Numbered from the stretch's first letter, positions 45,209 through 57,038 are shown. The stretch: DNA of 64,000 nucleotides from Puccinellia tenuiflora (GCA_012064385.1 QRDG01000061.1:453815-517814); one strand, 5' to 3'. The notes: generated by a model from the letters alone, not told the origin. Translations and numbers: made by a program.

Positions 45209-48200
45209 ATGGAACCACACGGCAGAGACGAAAATCAGGAAAATATCCTCGAGGATATGATCCGCGGCGACGATGTCAGCAAGCAGTTTCTGAACGACTC
45301 CGGTGAGGGAGATGAGTCTCGCAACCGAGGACATGGCTCGGACGCCTGGGGCGAGAGAGAACTCGGCGGCTCCGACGCCTGGGGCGAGAGAGAACTCGGC
45401 GGCTCTGATGAGGGAGAAGCCGACAAGGGAGAAGCCGAACTCGGCGGCTCCGACGCCTGGGGCGAGAGAGAACCCGGCGGCTCCGGTGGAACATTAGAAA
45501 TTGTAAACTCGGAGGAGGTGCATATATATATTAATTAATTAAGCCTTTGCTGTCTATATACATATATTAACACTCTTTCTTCTTTTAGCCCTCCGGATCA
45601 AGCAAATCTTCTGTAAGGACGAAATGAGGCCCAACCAAAAAGTTAGATGACCATGAAAGGTACAGGATCAAAAAAGTCGCTCAAGACGGCGAACCGATTG
45701 CTCCCAAGGAGGTTAGGCAAAAATTTGTGAAGCAATGCGGAGTTATTGTTAGGGACTACATCCCGATCATCGTTCGAGAATGGAATAAGCCAAGGGCGGG
45801 AGGAGTTAGATATGTCAGCAACTTAGCCAAAGAAAACCTTTGGAAAAAGATCATGGTTCATTTCACCCTGCCGGCGCCAGAGGTGGATCCAGATGAGGAG
45901 GAGCCAAATGAGGAGGATACAGAGAGAAGAAAAGTTGCCCTAGAGAAAAAAGTCAAGCACTGGACTCTTAAGAAGATGGCCGAGCTATTCAACAAATGGA
46001 AGAAAAGATTGCACACCGACTTTATCTTAAAAGATAAGACTCCGGATTTCGATCACGGGTATGAGAAGATAAGAGACTACTGGGAAGAATTTGTGACGTA
46101 CAAGAAATCGGAGGAAGCTTAGATAAAGTCTGAAATAAATAAGGCAAATGCTGCTAAAAAGACGTACCACCATACTATGGGGGCTGGTGGCTACGCCTTT
46201 GGCATGCCTAAGTGGGATAAACTTGAGGCCGACTTTCTCTTGAAAGGGATCACTACAGAGCCATGCAAATGGGATAAACGGTCAAGAAATTGGTTTTACG
46301 GGCATGGGGGCACATTGGACGAAGAAGGGAAGTGCTTATATAACAGAAGACACAAAGATAATCCCCTACTACCCATCGAAGACATCAGAAAAGCAGTAAA
46401 AGATGTTGAAGAGGGACGGTTCCGTCCCGATAGAGAGAAGGACGAGCTCGCACGCGCCCTTGGGAATGAAGAACACAAAGGACGAACACGAGGCACATCA
46501 GGCTCCAAGCCATGGAGAACTGGGTTTTCCGAGGACAGGAAGATATTTCCCAATAGAAGTCATCAGAGGAGAAAGGAAAGGGAGGCAATGGAAGCACGCG
46601 CTGCTGCAGATCGGCTGCGTAATATAGAAGAAACAATGAAGCGGCAGCAGGATCAAATTAACGCACTTAGCCAGCAAGGCATTGCCAGCCAATCTCAGCG
46701 GCACATTGTAGAACTTTCCGGCCCATCGAATCTGAAAAGCAGCGTGGCTTCATCTCAGCTCCACACTGGTGATGATGATGCACTGACGATGGCTCCTCTT
46801 CGTCGCTACCCAGTGGATGATATCACGGAGAGCACACCTTGTGAGCTACATGTGAAAGTTCTTAACTTAACCATGAAGGTGGCGGTCGGCTATGCCGTAC
46901 CAATTGGACCTAACCCAACTTTTCATTGCTCCCCGGTTCCACATGGCTACACTGTTGTCGGGGTGGATGAAGTGAGTAAAGATTTTGAGGAGCTGAAGCT
47001 GGAACACCCTGCAGGTGAAGATGGGGAGGTGGTTGAACATGGAGAAGCCAGAAAAGGGACAATTCTATGGCCAAAGGAATTCATCGTGCTTCCAAACTGG
47101 CGGCCAAGGCCATCGACTCCTCACCAGTCTCCAGCGCAACAGTCCTCTCCACCGCCGTCGCCTCAGGCGCCGTCTCCGCCGCCTCACCAGTCTCCAGCGC
47201 AACAGTCGTCTTCGCCGCCGCCGTCGCCTCAGGCGCCATCTCCGCCGCCTCACCAGTCTCCAGAGCAGCCGTCTCCGCCGCCGCGTCAGTCGTCTCCGCC
47301 CACTCAGGCTCAGCGTACCACTTTTGGTACTATGAGGAGTGGTAACCGATCACCGAAACGTAAAAGGTCACCCCTCCCAAAAGTACCTCATAAGAATCTT
47401 CCCAAGAGACCTTACGACTATACGGTGGAGGAAAATGAGGCGATCGCAAAAGGCCAAACGGAACAGTAGTTTGCTAACTTGAAGATGAAGAAAATGAAAG
47501 AGCCAGAGTTCCCCGACACACCAGAAGAAAAAGCCGCCGTCTTCAAAATGCTGAAGACCCTTCAACAACCCCCGTCAAAGCTGACACCAGACTATGAGCG
47601 CTCTATTCGCAAGTCGGTTGGGGGCAAATAAGCAGCAGTCGAAGAGTAGTAGTGCAAGCCGGAAATCAGTTCCCCAGCTCGGAGAACAGAAAAAACAATC
47701 GTGCCCCCCGATCAAAGTGTTTTCCACTACCGAGGTGGGGTCGAGCAGACGTGCGTTCGACATCGATCCTGAGTTTGTTGCAATGTACGGAGAAACAGCC
47801 TCTACTCAGGGCATGTCTATTCCTCAGTACTTAGACCAAATACAGTTCCACGAAGAAGTAGTTCCAGCATACAAATACCGGCACGGGCATCCTCTCGTCA
47901 AACCTGAGTTATTCAATGATCTACCAACAAAAATGTGAAGAGTGCATAAGTGGTACATGCGAGCCTCAAAGGAAGGGGCAAACTGGATCCACGTGGGATA
48001 TAGAAACGAGCATTACAGGCATGGAGATGGCGTGGTAATGATTGAATTTTGTGAATTATTTCAGTTATACCAACAAGAGGCCCTTGACAAATCTATCATC
48101 AGCGCCTATTGTCTGTAAGTATTATTTCTGTAGTTAAGTCTCTAGCTAGCCCAGCTCATTCATTGCATGTATAATCTTACTCATCACTATATTAATTTTG

Positions 48201-49158
48201 CAGAATGAAGATTCTCCAATGCAAAAGAGGACAAATCTATGACATTGGGTTCACTGACCCAAATTTCATTCATGAAAAAAGTCTCACCGATTTTTGAATC
48301 GACACAGAGAATAACTTGGTAAGGGCGTTAAGGTTTTCCGAAACCAAAAGAGAAATACTATTTCCTTACAACTTCAAGTGAGTGTTAGTGTCTTCTATAC
48401 TTTCTATTTCGCTTTCTCGATGTTAAGTGTATAATTGATGACTTATGTGTGCGCAGCTTCCATTTTATTCTTCCAATCATTAAAGTTGATAAAGGAGTAG
48501 TACAAGTCATGGACTCGTTACGTAAACCCCTTGAGAAGTGGGCGGACATGCAGGAATGCCTCTAGAGGTAATTTCAATCATTATGGCAATATATCGGCAA
48601 CTTTCCGTTCATTTACTGATAGCAAGTAATTAATATATAACTCATTTATTCATTTTCTTTGCCGGGCAGGGCTTGGAAACGATTCACTGCCAAGGCTAGG
48701 GGTATTTGGGCGCCGGAGCTTACATTTGAACCAATAAATGTAAGTACTACTAGCTAGATCCGCGCATCTATTTGATTCTAGTTTCAATACCATTACCATG
48801 CTTGATTATTATTTTGATTGAACTATATTCTCGTAAAGTGTTTGAGGCAGGGAAGTGGGAATCATTTATGTGGATACTACGTTTGCGAGTTCATTCGCCA
48901 AACAACCTGTGAGAGAGGCAGAATCTTAGAACAACTTGAAGTGCGTAAACAATATTCACAATTTTAGTTTATTGCCATCAATTGTGTTCAGTTTTATTCA
49001 TATATATTGACCCCTTATTTAAATTAGATCGAACGGTTGCGAGACGGTCTTCTACCAAAGGATCGCGTACGAGCAATTCAAGAGGAAATTGCGGGATTCT
49101 TAGATGCAGAGGTCCTAGAACCGACGGGAGAATACTATCGGAAGGTTGAAGTGATAGG
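45209..49158 (+). pseudogene. CACTA second gene (ORF2 type) with Ulp1-like C-terminal region, decayed
   Basis: Begins MEPHGRDENQENILEDM after an intron acceptor. The first exon contains the repeat GSDAWGEREL and ends at a donor near 45515. Later parts: a charged helical region (45727-46122), a block from MGAGGYAFGMPKWDKLEADF with a coiled coil at about 46590-46670, a region resembling DUF8039 (46800-47100), and Pro/Ser-rich repeats (47100-47310). Small exons then follow at about 48204-48377, 48457-48567, 48670-48739, 48851-48940 and 49028-49158. These encode an Ulp1-like peptidase remnant with His (FHFIL), Asp (VMDS) and Cys (GNHLCGYYVCEF) in the family order. TGA or TAG stops (about 45627, 46120, 47467, 47939, 48296, 48562) and frameshifts near 47590-47640 inactivate it. 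Confidence 0.8.
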
Positions 49159-49554
49159 GTGAGTGTAAAAGAGATGTATATATGCATTAAACTCGTGTGT
49201 AATATGTTTGACCAAGCACGACGCATTTGGATGTGTGTAATATATTCGTGACGATGATGTGTAATAGTGGTTTCTCATATTTAACTAGTAGTGGCATTTG
49301 TGTAGTTCGAAACAATATTTAATTTAAGTTTCTTAAACATGCATGCATTTGACATAATCAAATAATTCTTATTTTTCTGAACATTTTGATATTTTATTCA
49401 TATTTTTCTGAATTACAGAATAAAAATTATTGATTTTACAAATTTAAACCATTTTCTGGAATTTCTGGAAAAATTACAGAATAAAAATTATTGATTTTAC
49501 AAATTTAAACCATTTTCTGGAATTTCTGGAAATTGTGAAATATCTGAGAAACAT

Positions 49555-49750
49555 CAGTCCCGGTTCGTAATACGAACCGGGACCAAAGCTCCACCCCATC
49601 CGTCCCGGTTCGAGATACGAACCGGGACCGGGCCACGTGGTACTCCATTCGTCCCGGTTCGTGGCCGAACCGAGACTAGCATTCGTCCCGATTTGCTAGT
49701 CCCGGTTCGTGAACCGGGATGAATGGCTCAAACGAACCGGGACTATAGGG
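49555..49750 (+). repeat. Right subterminal repeats of CACTA-1
   Basis: Palindromes CCCGGTTCG...CGAACCGGGAC at about 49558, 49604, 49650 and 49697, just inside the CACTA end at 49766. A tandem pair of about 56 bp precedes them at 49420-49530. Confidence 0.8.
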
Positions 49751-49766
49751 GTGTTTTCTACTAGTG

Positions 49767-50344
49767 AGGGGGTGGACCTGATCGAAGTCATGCCCAGACC
49801 TCACACATCTACGCTCATCATCTAAATCCGGAAGCCTCACCAGACCACCAACGGCTAGTCGGTAGCACAAACTGGTCCAGCTGATACTCGGCTCGCACCA
49901 CACGAGCACTTAACAAGCCGTCGTCGTCTTCCGCCAACCCATCTTTTAGTAGTTGTAACCTCTCCATCTTATAGGCAGTCGACGAGATTAGGTTTTCATT
50001 GACCTTTTGTTGCGAATTCGACATAGGTCCCTTCGTGAAAGTTGCTTGGATTGACGGCGCCGATCGAACCCACACCGGTACGCTCACCAGTACGACCGGG
50101 TGTGACCGTACCGGTGGTCGTTAAGTCTAGTTTCGACCAGAATCAGATCTTCTGTATTTTTAGCAAGTCCCAATCAGATAATTCTTCTAAAAACGCTTGA
50201 TAATCACCAGAATTCTGTCTTATCTAGAGAAAAATAATTCACAAGGAGTTTTGCAATATAAATTATCATTTTCATGACATATATACGGTATGAACAGAGA
50301 TAAAGAGTCTGCTTCCACCGCATGCTACTTTATCAACAGGTCAC
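49767..50344. other. Right flank of CACTA-1; unclassified low-copy-like sequence
   Basis: No supported gene. Before CACTA-1 inserted, this was continuous with 26237-26850. Short minus-strand frames at 49676-50087 have no recognisable domain. Confidence 0.4.
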
Positions 50345-50820
50345 TGTTACGTCTCAAACGTATCTATAATTTTAATATTCCATGTTTGATTATATATCAC
50401 TGCCACATATTTTTATAATATTTTTTTATCATTTTGGCATAATTTATGAAACTAACCTACTAACAAGATGCCCAGTGCCAATTCCTGTTTTCTACTATCT
50501 TTTTGTTTCAGAAAAGTTGTTCGGAAAAGTTTCTCAGAATCATCTGTAAATTTACGTGAATTATTTTCACGAAGAAACAAAGACGGAGCAAGGAGGGGAG
50601 CTGCAGGGGGGCCACAGCCCCTAGACGCCACCCAGGCGCGGCCCAGGTGTTGGCCGCATCGTGGTCCCACCTGGGCGACTCCATCATCGCCTCGAGCTGC
50701 CCTTTCGCCTATAAATCATCTTCATCCCGAAAACCCTAAGTACCCTATCATATTCTCCAGAAAACATCTGAGGCCGTCGTCGTCGCCAACCCTAGATCGG
50801 GAGAGTTCTGAAGCTCTTCC
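50345..50820 (+). mobile_element. Truncated Gypsy-type LTR fragment
   Basis: Starts TGTTACGTCTCAAACG, closely related to the LTR start of the 16889-22096 element but on the opposite strand. It carries the typical GC-rich transcript part with CCTATAAATC near 50710. It stops abruptly at about 50820, where intron 2 of the DUF6598 copy begins. No second LTR or internal part is present. Confidence 0.75.
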
Positions 50821-51514
50821 CAATTAGAACAAATAACAAGTAAAGTCGAGCGAAGTTAGGAGATAAACATAGCATGGTATATCGAGAATGCAAACAATGT
50901 GATGAAATATTAGCATAGTTCTTTAGTGACCGAAAATATTAATTATATAATTACCATCTTAAACATAACAATAATAATGCTGATAGGCATCATCAGAACA
51001 ATAACAATAACAATAGGATATTTTCAATCTCAGACAAAGGAAAGCACATTTAATTTGAAGACCAGCAAATGCATTGCAAGCAGTGGCATTACTTACAAAT
51101 CTTCACAAAAACTGAACATATGATTTAAATGTGTACCTCTTGAACTTGCCAACTTATTCATGCATGGCGTTGAGATGAGATTTGGTTATTTAGCATGAAA
51201 TCATCAGGCAAAAGCAACTAGCAGATTAGGCGTTGAGATGAGATTTGGTTATTTAGCATGAAATCATCAGGCAAAAGCAACTAGCAGATTATTTTGTTTA
51301 TATAGAGCTATAAACTCTAGCTGCGATCAGCATTGTTGTTCAGAAACACCTGTTTTTAGGCATGATAATTTTTAGCACGGACTTGTAAAAACATGAAGGT
51401 ATGACCAACGATTATAGTAGTAAAAAAAAACTAGCTTGGTGAGGGATGTCAAATTATAGGGATTTTCTCCCTTGGTACTCTTCTATTCTAATCCTAATTG
51501 CAGCGTTCACAAAC

Positions 51515-52266
51515 CTGCTTCGTGATAGTCTGGCAGTCCTTCCTTTGGCGGTCGAAAACCATATTACGTCTGCGGTCCAACACATCACGTACAGCTATGA
51601 AACCATAGACATCCAGTGGCCACTGTAAACCGTGAGGTAATGGTTTGATTTGCACTGAAACGATCTGCATGGTGTCCCTTGGTGTGACATAGTAAGGAAG
51701 GTCCTTCAAGTCGGCATCAGTGAAACGCATGCAGGGGATTTCCGCTGCATCAATTGAAATCTTAGTTAGTTGCAATAGCAGTCATGGACGTGTATGGAGA
51801 TTAAAAAAAAGATCAATCGAATTACTTTTTGCATTTGAAGCACAAAGCTCTAAGGAAAGTATCAAAAAGTCACAGAGCACAGACAGATATCGTTCAGGTT
51901 CTGTTTCATTGAACGGAACCAGGTTCAGGTATATACAGATCTACACCTAATCTACAATCCACAGACAGAGACAAAATCAAGTGAAGGAAGAAGGAAATGG
52001 AAGATGCAACTTACTGATGGAGTCGAAGGGGCCGGGCGTATACGATGCAACTTACTGAGGTACTTCTCCTCTTCTTCCTCGCGTTGTCGCACCTCCTCAC
52101 TCGTGCGAGATCTTGCTTTTGCAATCACTTTAAGAAACTCCTCCGACCTCATCCGGGCCCTTTCTAGTGCCGCCGACCTAGCAGCATCCGCCTCCGCCGC
52201 CGAGACTTTAGCAGCTCCGCCCTCCACTCTCCGGGCCCTTTTCACGTGCAGCCTCTCAACATCCAT
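51515..52266 (-). pseudogene. DUF6598 family, truncated second copy (exons 1 and 2 only)
   Basis: Exon 1 starts at 52266 (MDVERLHVKR, versus MEVERMPVKR in the intact gene). Exon 2 is 51744-51515, two codons shorter than its counterpart. Homology continues through intron 2 to about 50820 and stops there at the LTR fragment, so exon 3, with half of the domain, is missing. The end of exon 1 is rearranged. The donor segment CAGTAAGTTGCATC occurs twice, ending possible exons at 52056 or 52015. Only the first keeps the frame into exon 2. Direct orientation and shared upstream sequence show a local duplication later split by CACTA-1. Confidence 0.85.
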
Positions 52267-52640
52267 CTCCTCCCCCGATGAATCGATCGAACCTCGCCGC
52301 CCTCGCCGATTGGATTTCTGGCAAGCTACCGAAGGAAACCCTTGATTTGATTTTTTTTAAGAGAAAACCCTTGATTTGATTGTCCAAGTACTTTGGGGGC
52401 AAACCGACATCGGCTGGGCTTCTGTTTCTTTCCTGGACTTCTTCAGCACAGCAAGGAAAAGAAAAGCCCATGAAAATATTCAAAATCACAATATTCATCA
52501 CGACAAAAAAAAAACCCGACAATTTGGACATTGTCCACTGAAAATAAAAAGTTTGGATATTGGATCTGCGGATCAAGCCGAGTCTCTGGAACATAATAAT
52601 CACGAACACCATTCAGATAAAAAATGCAATTTTTATGTAA
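52267..52640. other. Duplicated promoter region of DUF6598 copy 2
   Basis: Matches 26237-26480 with small insertions, including a TTTTTTTTAAGAGAAAACCC segment near 52352. No gene. Confidence 0.6.
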
Positions 52641-52679
52641 TTTCATCATAGCTAGCTTTATTAAAATTAAACAAACAAC

Positions 52680-53380
52680 AATTTGAACATTCAGTAGTTT
52701 ATTCAACATGAAGTCTGGTGGATCATCTATCCAATTACGATACAGATTATTACTAAAGCAATAACTAGATAGCTCATCAGCAATACCATTTGGGGCGAGA
52801 AGACGGTGAACAAAATAAACCTTCCCTATCATAGTTGCTTCATCAATGCACAATGCAAAAATAGCCGCAGCCGGGGTCCCAACGGCTTCTGTGCGGTGCA
52901 AAAATTGATCACACTCAGAGAATCCGACTCTGCTTCAACATCATTGAATCCGAGACTAGCAGCAAATGCCAGCCACTCTCGCATCGCCAACGCCTACATA
53001 GTTGTGATATCGGGTGCATTCTCGATATATTTGCAACTGCTGCTAAAGCACCAGCTCCGACATCCTGATGATACTCCCTCCGTCCGTGAATAAGTGTACG
53101 TTTTCCATTTTGGGAAGTCAAACATTTTTATATTTGACTAATTTTTTATGCAAAATTAGCAACATTTGTGATATCAAATTACTATATTATTGAACTACAT
53201 CTCAAGATGAATCCAACGATACTAATTTAGTGTCATAAATGTTGCTACTTTTTTCTAGAGAGTTGGTCAAAGTTAATAAAATTTGACTTTAAGACATATT
53301 CAAACGTACACTTATTTGAGGACGCAGTGAGTATGTCGCATCCACATTTATTTTAATAGCATCTCCCATGGGTCGTGTCC
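52680..53380 (-). pseudogene. RNase H-like domain pseudogene, interrupted by a Stowaway MITE
   Basis: On the minus strand, pieces in shifting frames match the plant RNase H-like domain found in stand-alone genes and LINEs. PMGDAIKINVDATY is the first strand, then after the MITE comes GAGALAAVA, then AMREWLAFAASLGF-like and EAESDSLSVI segments, and finally a C-terminal WIDDPPDF. Frameshifts and a stop separate them. The start is not identified. It lies in sequence absent from the first DUF6598 locus, so it entered after the duplication or was lost there. Confidence 0.65.
53074..53331. mobile_element. Stowaway MITE (258 bp)
   Basis: TIR CTCCCTCCGTCCGTGAATAA with inverted counterpart CTTATTTGAGGACGCAGTGAG, flanked by TA (53072-53073 and 53332-53333). 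Inserted in the RNase H-like pseudogene directly after the first beta strand. Confidence 0.9.
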
Positions 53381-53606
53381 ATCTCGACAGAACCAATAGC
53401 CAATTTTCTAACTCGTCCCTTGGACTTGAGAGCATTTCCGGTTACTGCCATGACCAACACAGGCCCCGTGCAAGACATGGAGCCTGCCCTCCATGCGTAA
53501 TTTTTCTCCGAATATTTGACTAAACAAAAAAGCAAAACAAAATCTATTGAATGGTTGTACCCAGCCTACAAACCCTAGATTTAGCAATGGTGTTTCTCAC
53601 TAAAGG

Positions 53607-53777
53607 CGGATTATTCTTCAGTGGGAGGTGGCGTTCCTGTCGACAGCGAGGCGTACCCTACCGCCAGCTCAATCTCTCGAAGGTGCTAATAGGGGTAGTG
53701 TCTGGGTTCATAGGGGTGAGTTGAGTGTATGCGCATATATGTGAGTGTCTGTGTATACACTGTGTTTTGTAAAAAAA
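53607..53777 (+). mobile_element. 5'-truncated LINE 3' end
   Basis: Ends in TTTTGTAAAAAAAATAC after a GTGAGTTGAGTGTATGCGCA-type 3' tail characteristic of a common Triticeae LINE. AGTGGGAGGTG before and AGTGGAGGTG after (53778 onward) may be the target duplication. The parallel locus (26525) lacks the insert. Confidence 0.6.
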
Positions 53778-53779
53778 AT

Positions 53780-54866
53780 ACAAGTGGAGGTGTAGTTGCC
53801 GCGCTCACCTTTATCTGGAATGCATACATCCGGCCGTGGCAAACCTACGTGGTGCTGGATCTTGCACCAGCGACGGTGTGGGCAACTACTCGCAACAAAT
53901 GCAATGCTGGCGCACCCGATCTACTTCCTTGCGTCGCGTCGCCCTTTACCACCTAAAACTCTGTGCCCAGAGTATCTGCCCGCCATTGATTTCCCAACAA
54001 GTACACGAAGTCTCAGTGCGTGTGCTCGCCGGCAACCGCCTCACCGCTGTTTCGGGAACATCTCAAGACAGATAAATTGAAAAATATGAGAGAATAGGAA
54101 TAATAATTTGATAAATAATAATTTCTGGTACCTATTTCTAGGTCGTTTCCATCCATGGAGGTGTCGTCAAGGAGTTACAGCATCTCCACCGGGGGCTCTA
54201 AAGGAGCACCTAAAGGCCCGTTAGGGTGCCATACACGAGAATCGCCCACACTGACACCTCCAAAGCGTTTGTCCTGCCGAGCGGGGCTCCAATTTTGGGG
54301 CCGGCTCGGTGGTGCCGGACAGTGTCCACACCACGCCTCATGGATGTCCAAATGTTGTCGTAGAAAAGCTTTTCTAGTAACAGATGGGAAGTGGTCGGAT
54401 TAGCACCTAACTCGCCAGAGCAACAATCATCGCCAAAGATGTGATTCCTAGATCGAAAAAATTACACATGCAGTCACACGAACGAACACAAAAACCGGCG
54501 GGATCCCAGGAGATCCACCATAAACATAACTCCACGCTCGCTATGTCAGTGTTAGGAGCACCGATGGAGCGGAGATAGAGCATGGAGAACGTTATTCGGA
54601 CACCACGATGTTGACGCCGCCTCCCGACCCTACCCAAACAAAGACACAAAAATTAATTTAAAGAAAAATCGGGAACCTTCCCGCCGGTGAGAGGTTGCGA
54701 TTTGTCGCGCGTCTAAGGCCTAAAAGGCAATCAAAGGCGGGGGGGGGGGGGCAGCGGCTTCACCGGCGGAGGGGACGGAAACCCTACCATCCTTGGGGAT
54801 TGCCCTTCGTTTCTATACCAAGAGAATCCTGCTTAGAAGGTCTCTTGTTTCGAATGTGAATATATA
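53780..54866. other. Unclassified low-copy-like sequence
   Basis: The first about 130 bases match 26527-26650 (duplication). Beyond that, no supported gene. A run of 14 G lies at about 54738-54751, and short frames lack domains. Confidence 0.4.
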
Positions 54867-55194
54867 TCTATACCTCTTATAAAGCAAAATCCCACTAAGT
54901 TCATTTATGATTTTTCTATCTCAACATGCAATCTATCCACATCATCCACTCTCTTAGCCTATTAATTGTCCATGTCATCTCCACTAATATTTATTAATCT
55001 TTGTATGCAAAATCCACATCATCAATATTTTAATGATTTAATTGTACATGCTAATAATTTTTTATACACGACTATGACAAACTGAATTTTGCATATTCGT
55101 ATAGAAAACTTAATGTATCGTATTTTTATTTCTTTTTATTTAAAATATAAGTTAATGATGAGATTCCCGTTGCAACGCGCGGGGTATCTTCTAG
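54867..55194 (+). mobile_element. Short non-autonomous Helitron (328 bp)
   Basis: 5' end TCTATACCTCTTATAAAGC and 3' end CTTCTAG, with a GC-rich hairpin segment (CCCGTTGCAACGCGCGGG) about ten bases before the terminus. It is inserted between A and T (54866 A, 55195 T), as expected for rolling-circle elements. No TIRs, no target duplication, no coding sequence. Confidence 0.8.
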
Positions 55195-56292
55195 TTTTTT
55201 TTTGACAATAGAAGCTTTGTTACTCGGCTTCTATACCAACTAAAGATTTATTCAGCCAAATTATTACAGCTATAGGTGAAACACAGAAAATAAAAATGAC
55301 ACATCATGACACTAGGTTCCCAAACACAAAACATATATATGACTCACATATAGTCGCCGGTAGATTCGATTAATAAGGACAAATCCTGGATTTTCATACT
55401 GCGAACATGTATCGGTACAACACAGAGAACCAGAAGAGAGCCTTCGAGACCACCATCGCTGCATCCATTAAATAACTACTAGAACACCGCATTATGTCAT
55501 GACCAGGCACGACCGCAACTCATTGCTGCCACCACCAGTCCTAAGATCTTCCTAGCGGACCATTAAACGGCTATCACCAAAAGGCGTCTGATGTCAGCAA
55601 AAGGAGACACCGAAGCGACCGTGAAAACGACATATCGATAGGTCTTGGGAGGATATGCTCAAATTGCAATCAAACACGTTAACGCGGAGGAGCGGGTACT
55701 GCCACGACATGCACGGCAGAAAAAACCATACCACCACCATCTTCTCAATTTGCCTAACGACCCCGGCCGTCCTCCACTAACCACCATTGTATATTTACAC
55801 GAAAGTGCCCCGCCTCATAATCTTCCCCCGCGCCATAATCTTCGTCAACCACACATTCTACCTGTCACTCCACCAAAAATGACAAGCTGATAAGGAAGGA
55901 ATGATGATGGAAAGTCAACATGCCCATCGAGGGCCAGGGAGAGCGGCAGCACCAGAAGACAGTAAGTTAAGAGAAGGTGGCGATACTGACTGCTGATCTT
56001 GGGGGCAACCCTTGTTTCCGCCGGGCTCACATCTCACGAAGGCGACCCATGGAGCGAGACTGCCAAAAGAACCGAACAGGCTCGCTTGAAACATATTTTT
56101 CTTTAAATTTCCAAGTAAGATTTTTTGACTTGCGTGGAACGTTGCACAATTTTTTTAATCCAGTGCCAACAGGCAGGTGTGACACCCAAAAACCACATTT
56201 ACATTCAAGACTTTCAAACATTCACGGAAAGCCTGGTAGGACAGGTATTGCTCGGATATGAAAGGGAAAGCCACTGTTAATCCCAATAAGTC
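55195..56292. other. Unclassified intergenic sequence
   Basis: No supported gene. Starts with a T-rich tract following the Helitron. Short frames (60-94 codons) have no domain features. Confidence 0.4.
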
Positions 56293-56573
56293 CTTGTTTG
56301 TTACTAGGATATTTTAGGGGATTGGTGGGGATAATCCTCTAGTGCATTGGGTGAAACCCCAAATTTGGATTTGGGGATCCAATCCACTAGTTAGGAGTAG
56401 TGTATTGGATCCTCTAGGGAATTGAGAAAAATGAAATAGAGTTTGGGGATTTGTGGGAAAAGGTGGGGATAAAACCTGTCCAATACACTAGTGTTTTAGG
56501 ATACGTGAGGATTTGAGGATTTGACCGGGATAATCCCTATCAATCCCTAAAAATACTCTAGAAACAAACATAG
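56293..56573. mobile_element. Foldback MITE (about 280 bp)
   Basis: Long imperfect TIRs. The left end contains TTGTTTGTTACTAGG and ATTTTAGGGGATTGG; the right end is the inverted TGTTTGTTTCTAGAG and TTTTTAGGGATTGATAGG. Rich in GGGGAT/ATCCCC. Target duplication is unclear. Confidence 0.6.
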
Positions 56574-57038
56574 CCTAAAGAGAGGAGGCGGTCTATCTAC
56601 CGGAATACACCATCTACGACTAGTACAGTGCATCAATCCGCAGCCATGTTGTACGTAACCAGCACCAAACCAGTACTCCAGTAGCCAATCCATTACGTCG
56701 GCAGCTAAGGTTGCTGTGGTCTCCATCGAATATTCCCGCAGAGGAAAGAAGAGAGGAGCGAGGAGGACGATACGGAAGCCACGGCGTAAGCGACGACGCC
56801 CAGCGCCCGGAGGCCCATGATCGTCGATCGAGTGGGAGCGGCAGAAGCGCAGCATGAGCACGAACACGGCTATCCACACAAGGGCGACGCAGTGACAAAG
56901 CATGCTCTCATCGTGCTGCTCCGCCGTCGTCTTCATCGCCGGCGCCGGGCAGGACAGTGGCGGAGGTAGACAGCTCCGGGAGCGTGGGCAAAAACTACTC
57001 ACAGCGACGGCGGACAGATTTTGCCCCATAAACATCAA
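56574..57038 (-). CDS. Small unrecognised membrane-protein-like frame, copy 1
   Basis: The open frame of 163 codons runs 57038-56547, but its last residues lie in the adjacent MITE. A start at the internal Met of MKTTAEQHDES (near 56936) is favoured because similarity to copy 2 begins there. The hydrophobic segments CVALVWIAVFVLMLRFC and FRIVLLAPLFFPL could span a membrane. No family is recognised. The second copy at 60850-61190 shares both segments, but its region is broken by a stop. Expression is unknown, and a chance frame in duplicated DNA remains possible. Confidence 0.35.

Larger units (their letters stand above)
26851..49766 (+). mobile_element. CACTA-1: large CACTA (En/Spm) transposon with nested insertions
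   Basis: Left end CACTAGTAGAAAAAGGG, right end the inverted CACTAGTAGAAAACACC, with AGG duplicated on both sides (26848-26850 and 49767-49769). Subterminal inverted repeats of the TCCCGGTTCG type lie inside each end (26884-27075 and 49555-49750), as in Triticeae Caspar/Jorge-type elements. Two genes run rightward: a TNP2-type transposase and a second gene with an Ulp1-like C-terminal region. Both are inactivated. Nested inside are Gypsy-2, a BARE/Angela solo LTR, CACTA-2, an inverted module and a 171-bp tandem repeat, which explain most of the 22.9 kb. The insertion separated the two DUF6598 copies. Confidence 0.85.

Noticed and set aside
53353..53535. 60-codon minus-strand frame MLFCLVKYSEKN...
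   Set aside because: The RNase H-like similarity (KINVDATY) is in a different frame, so this frame is accidental.
55645..55890. 81-codon His/Pro-rich plus-strand frame
   Set aside because: No start context, no homology recognised and no neighbouring gene structure.
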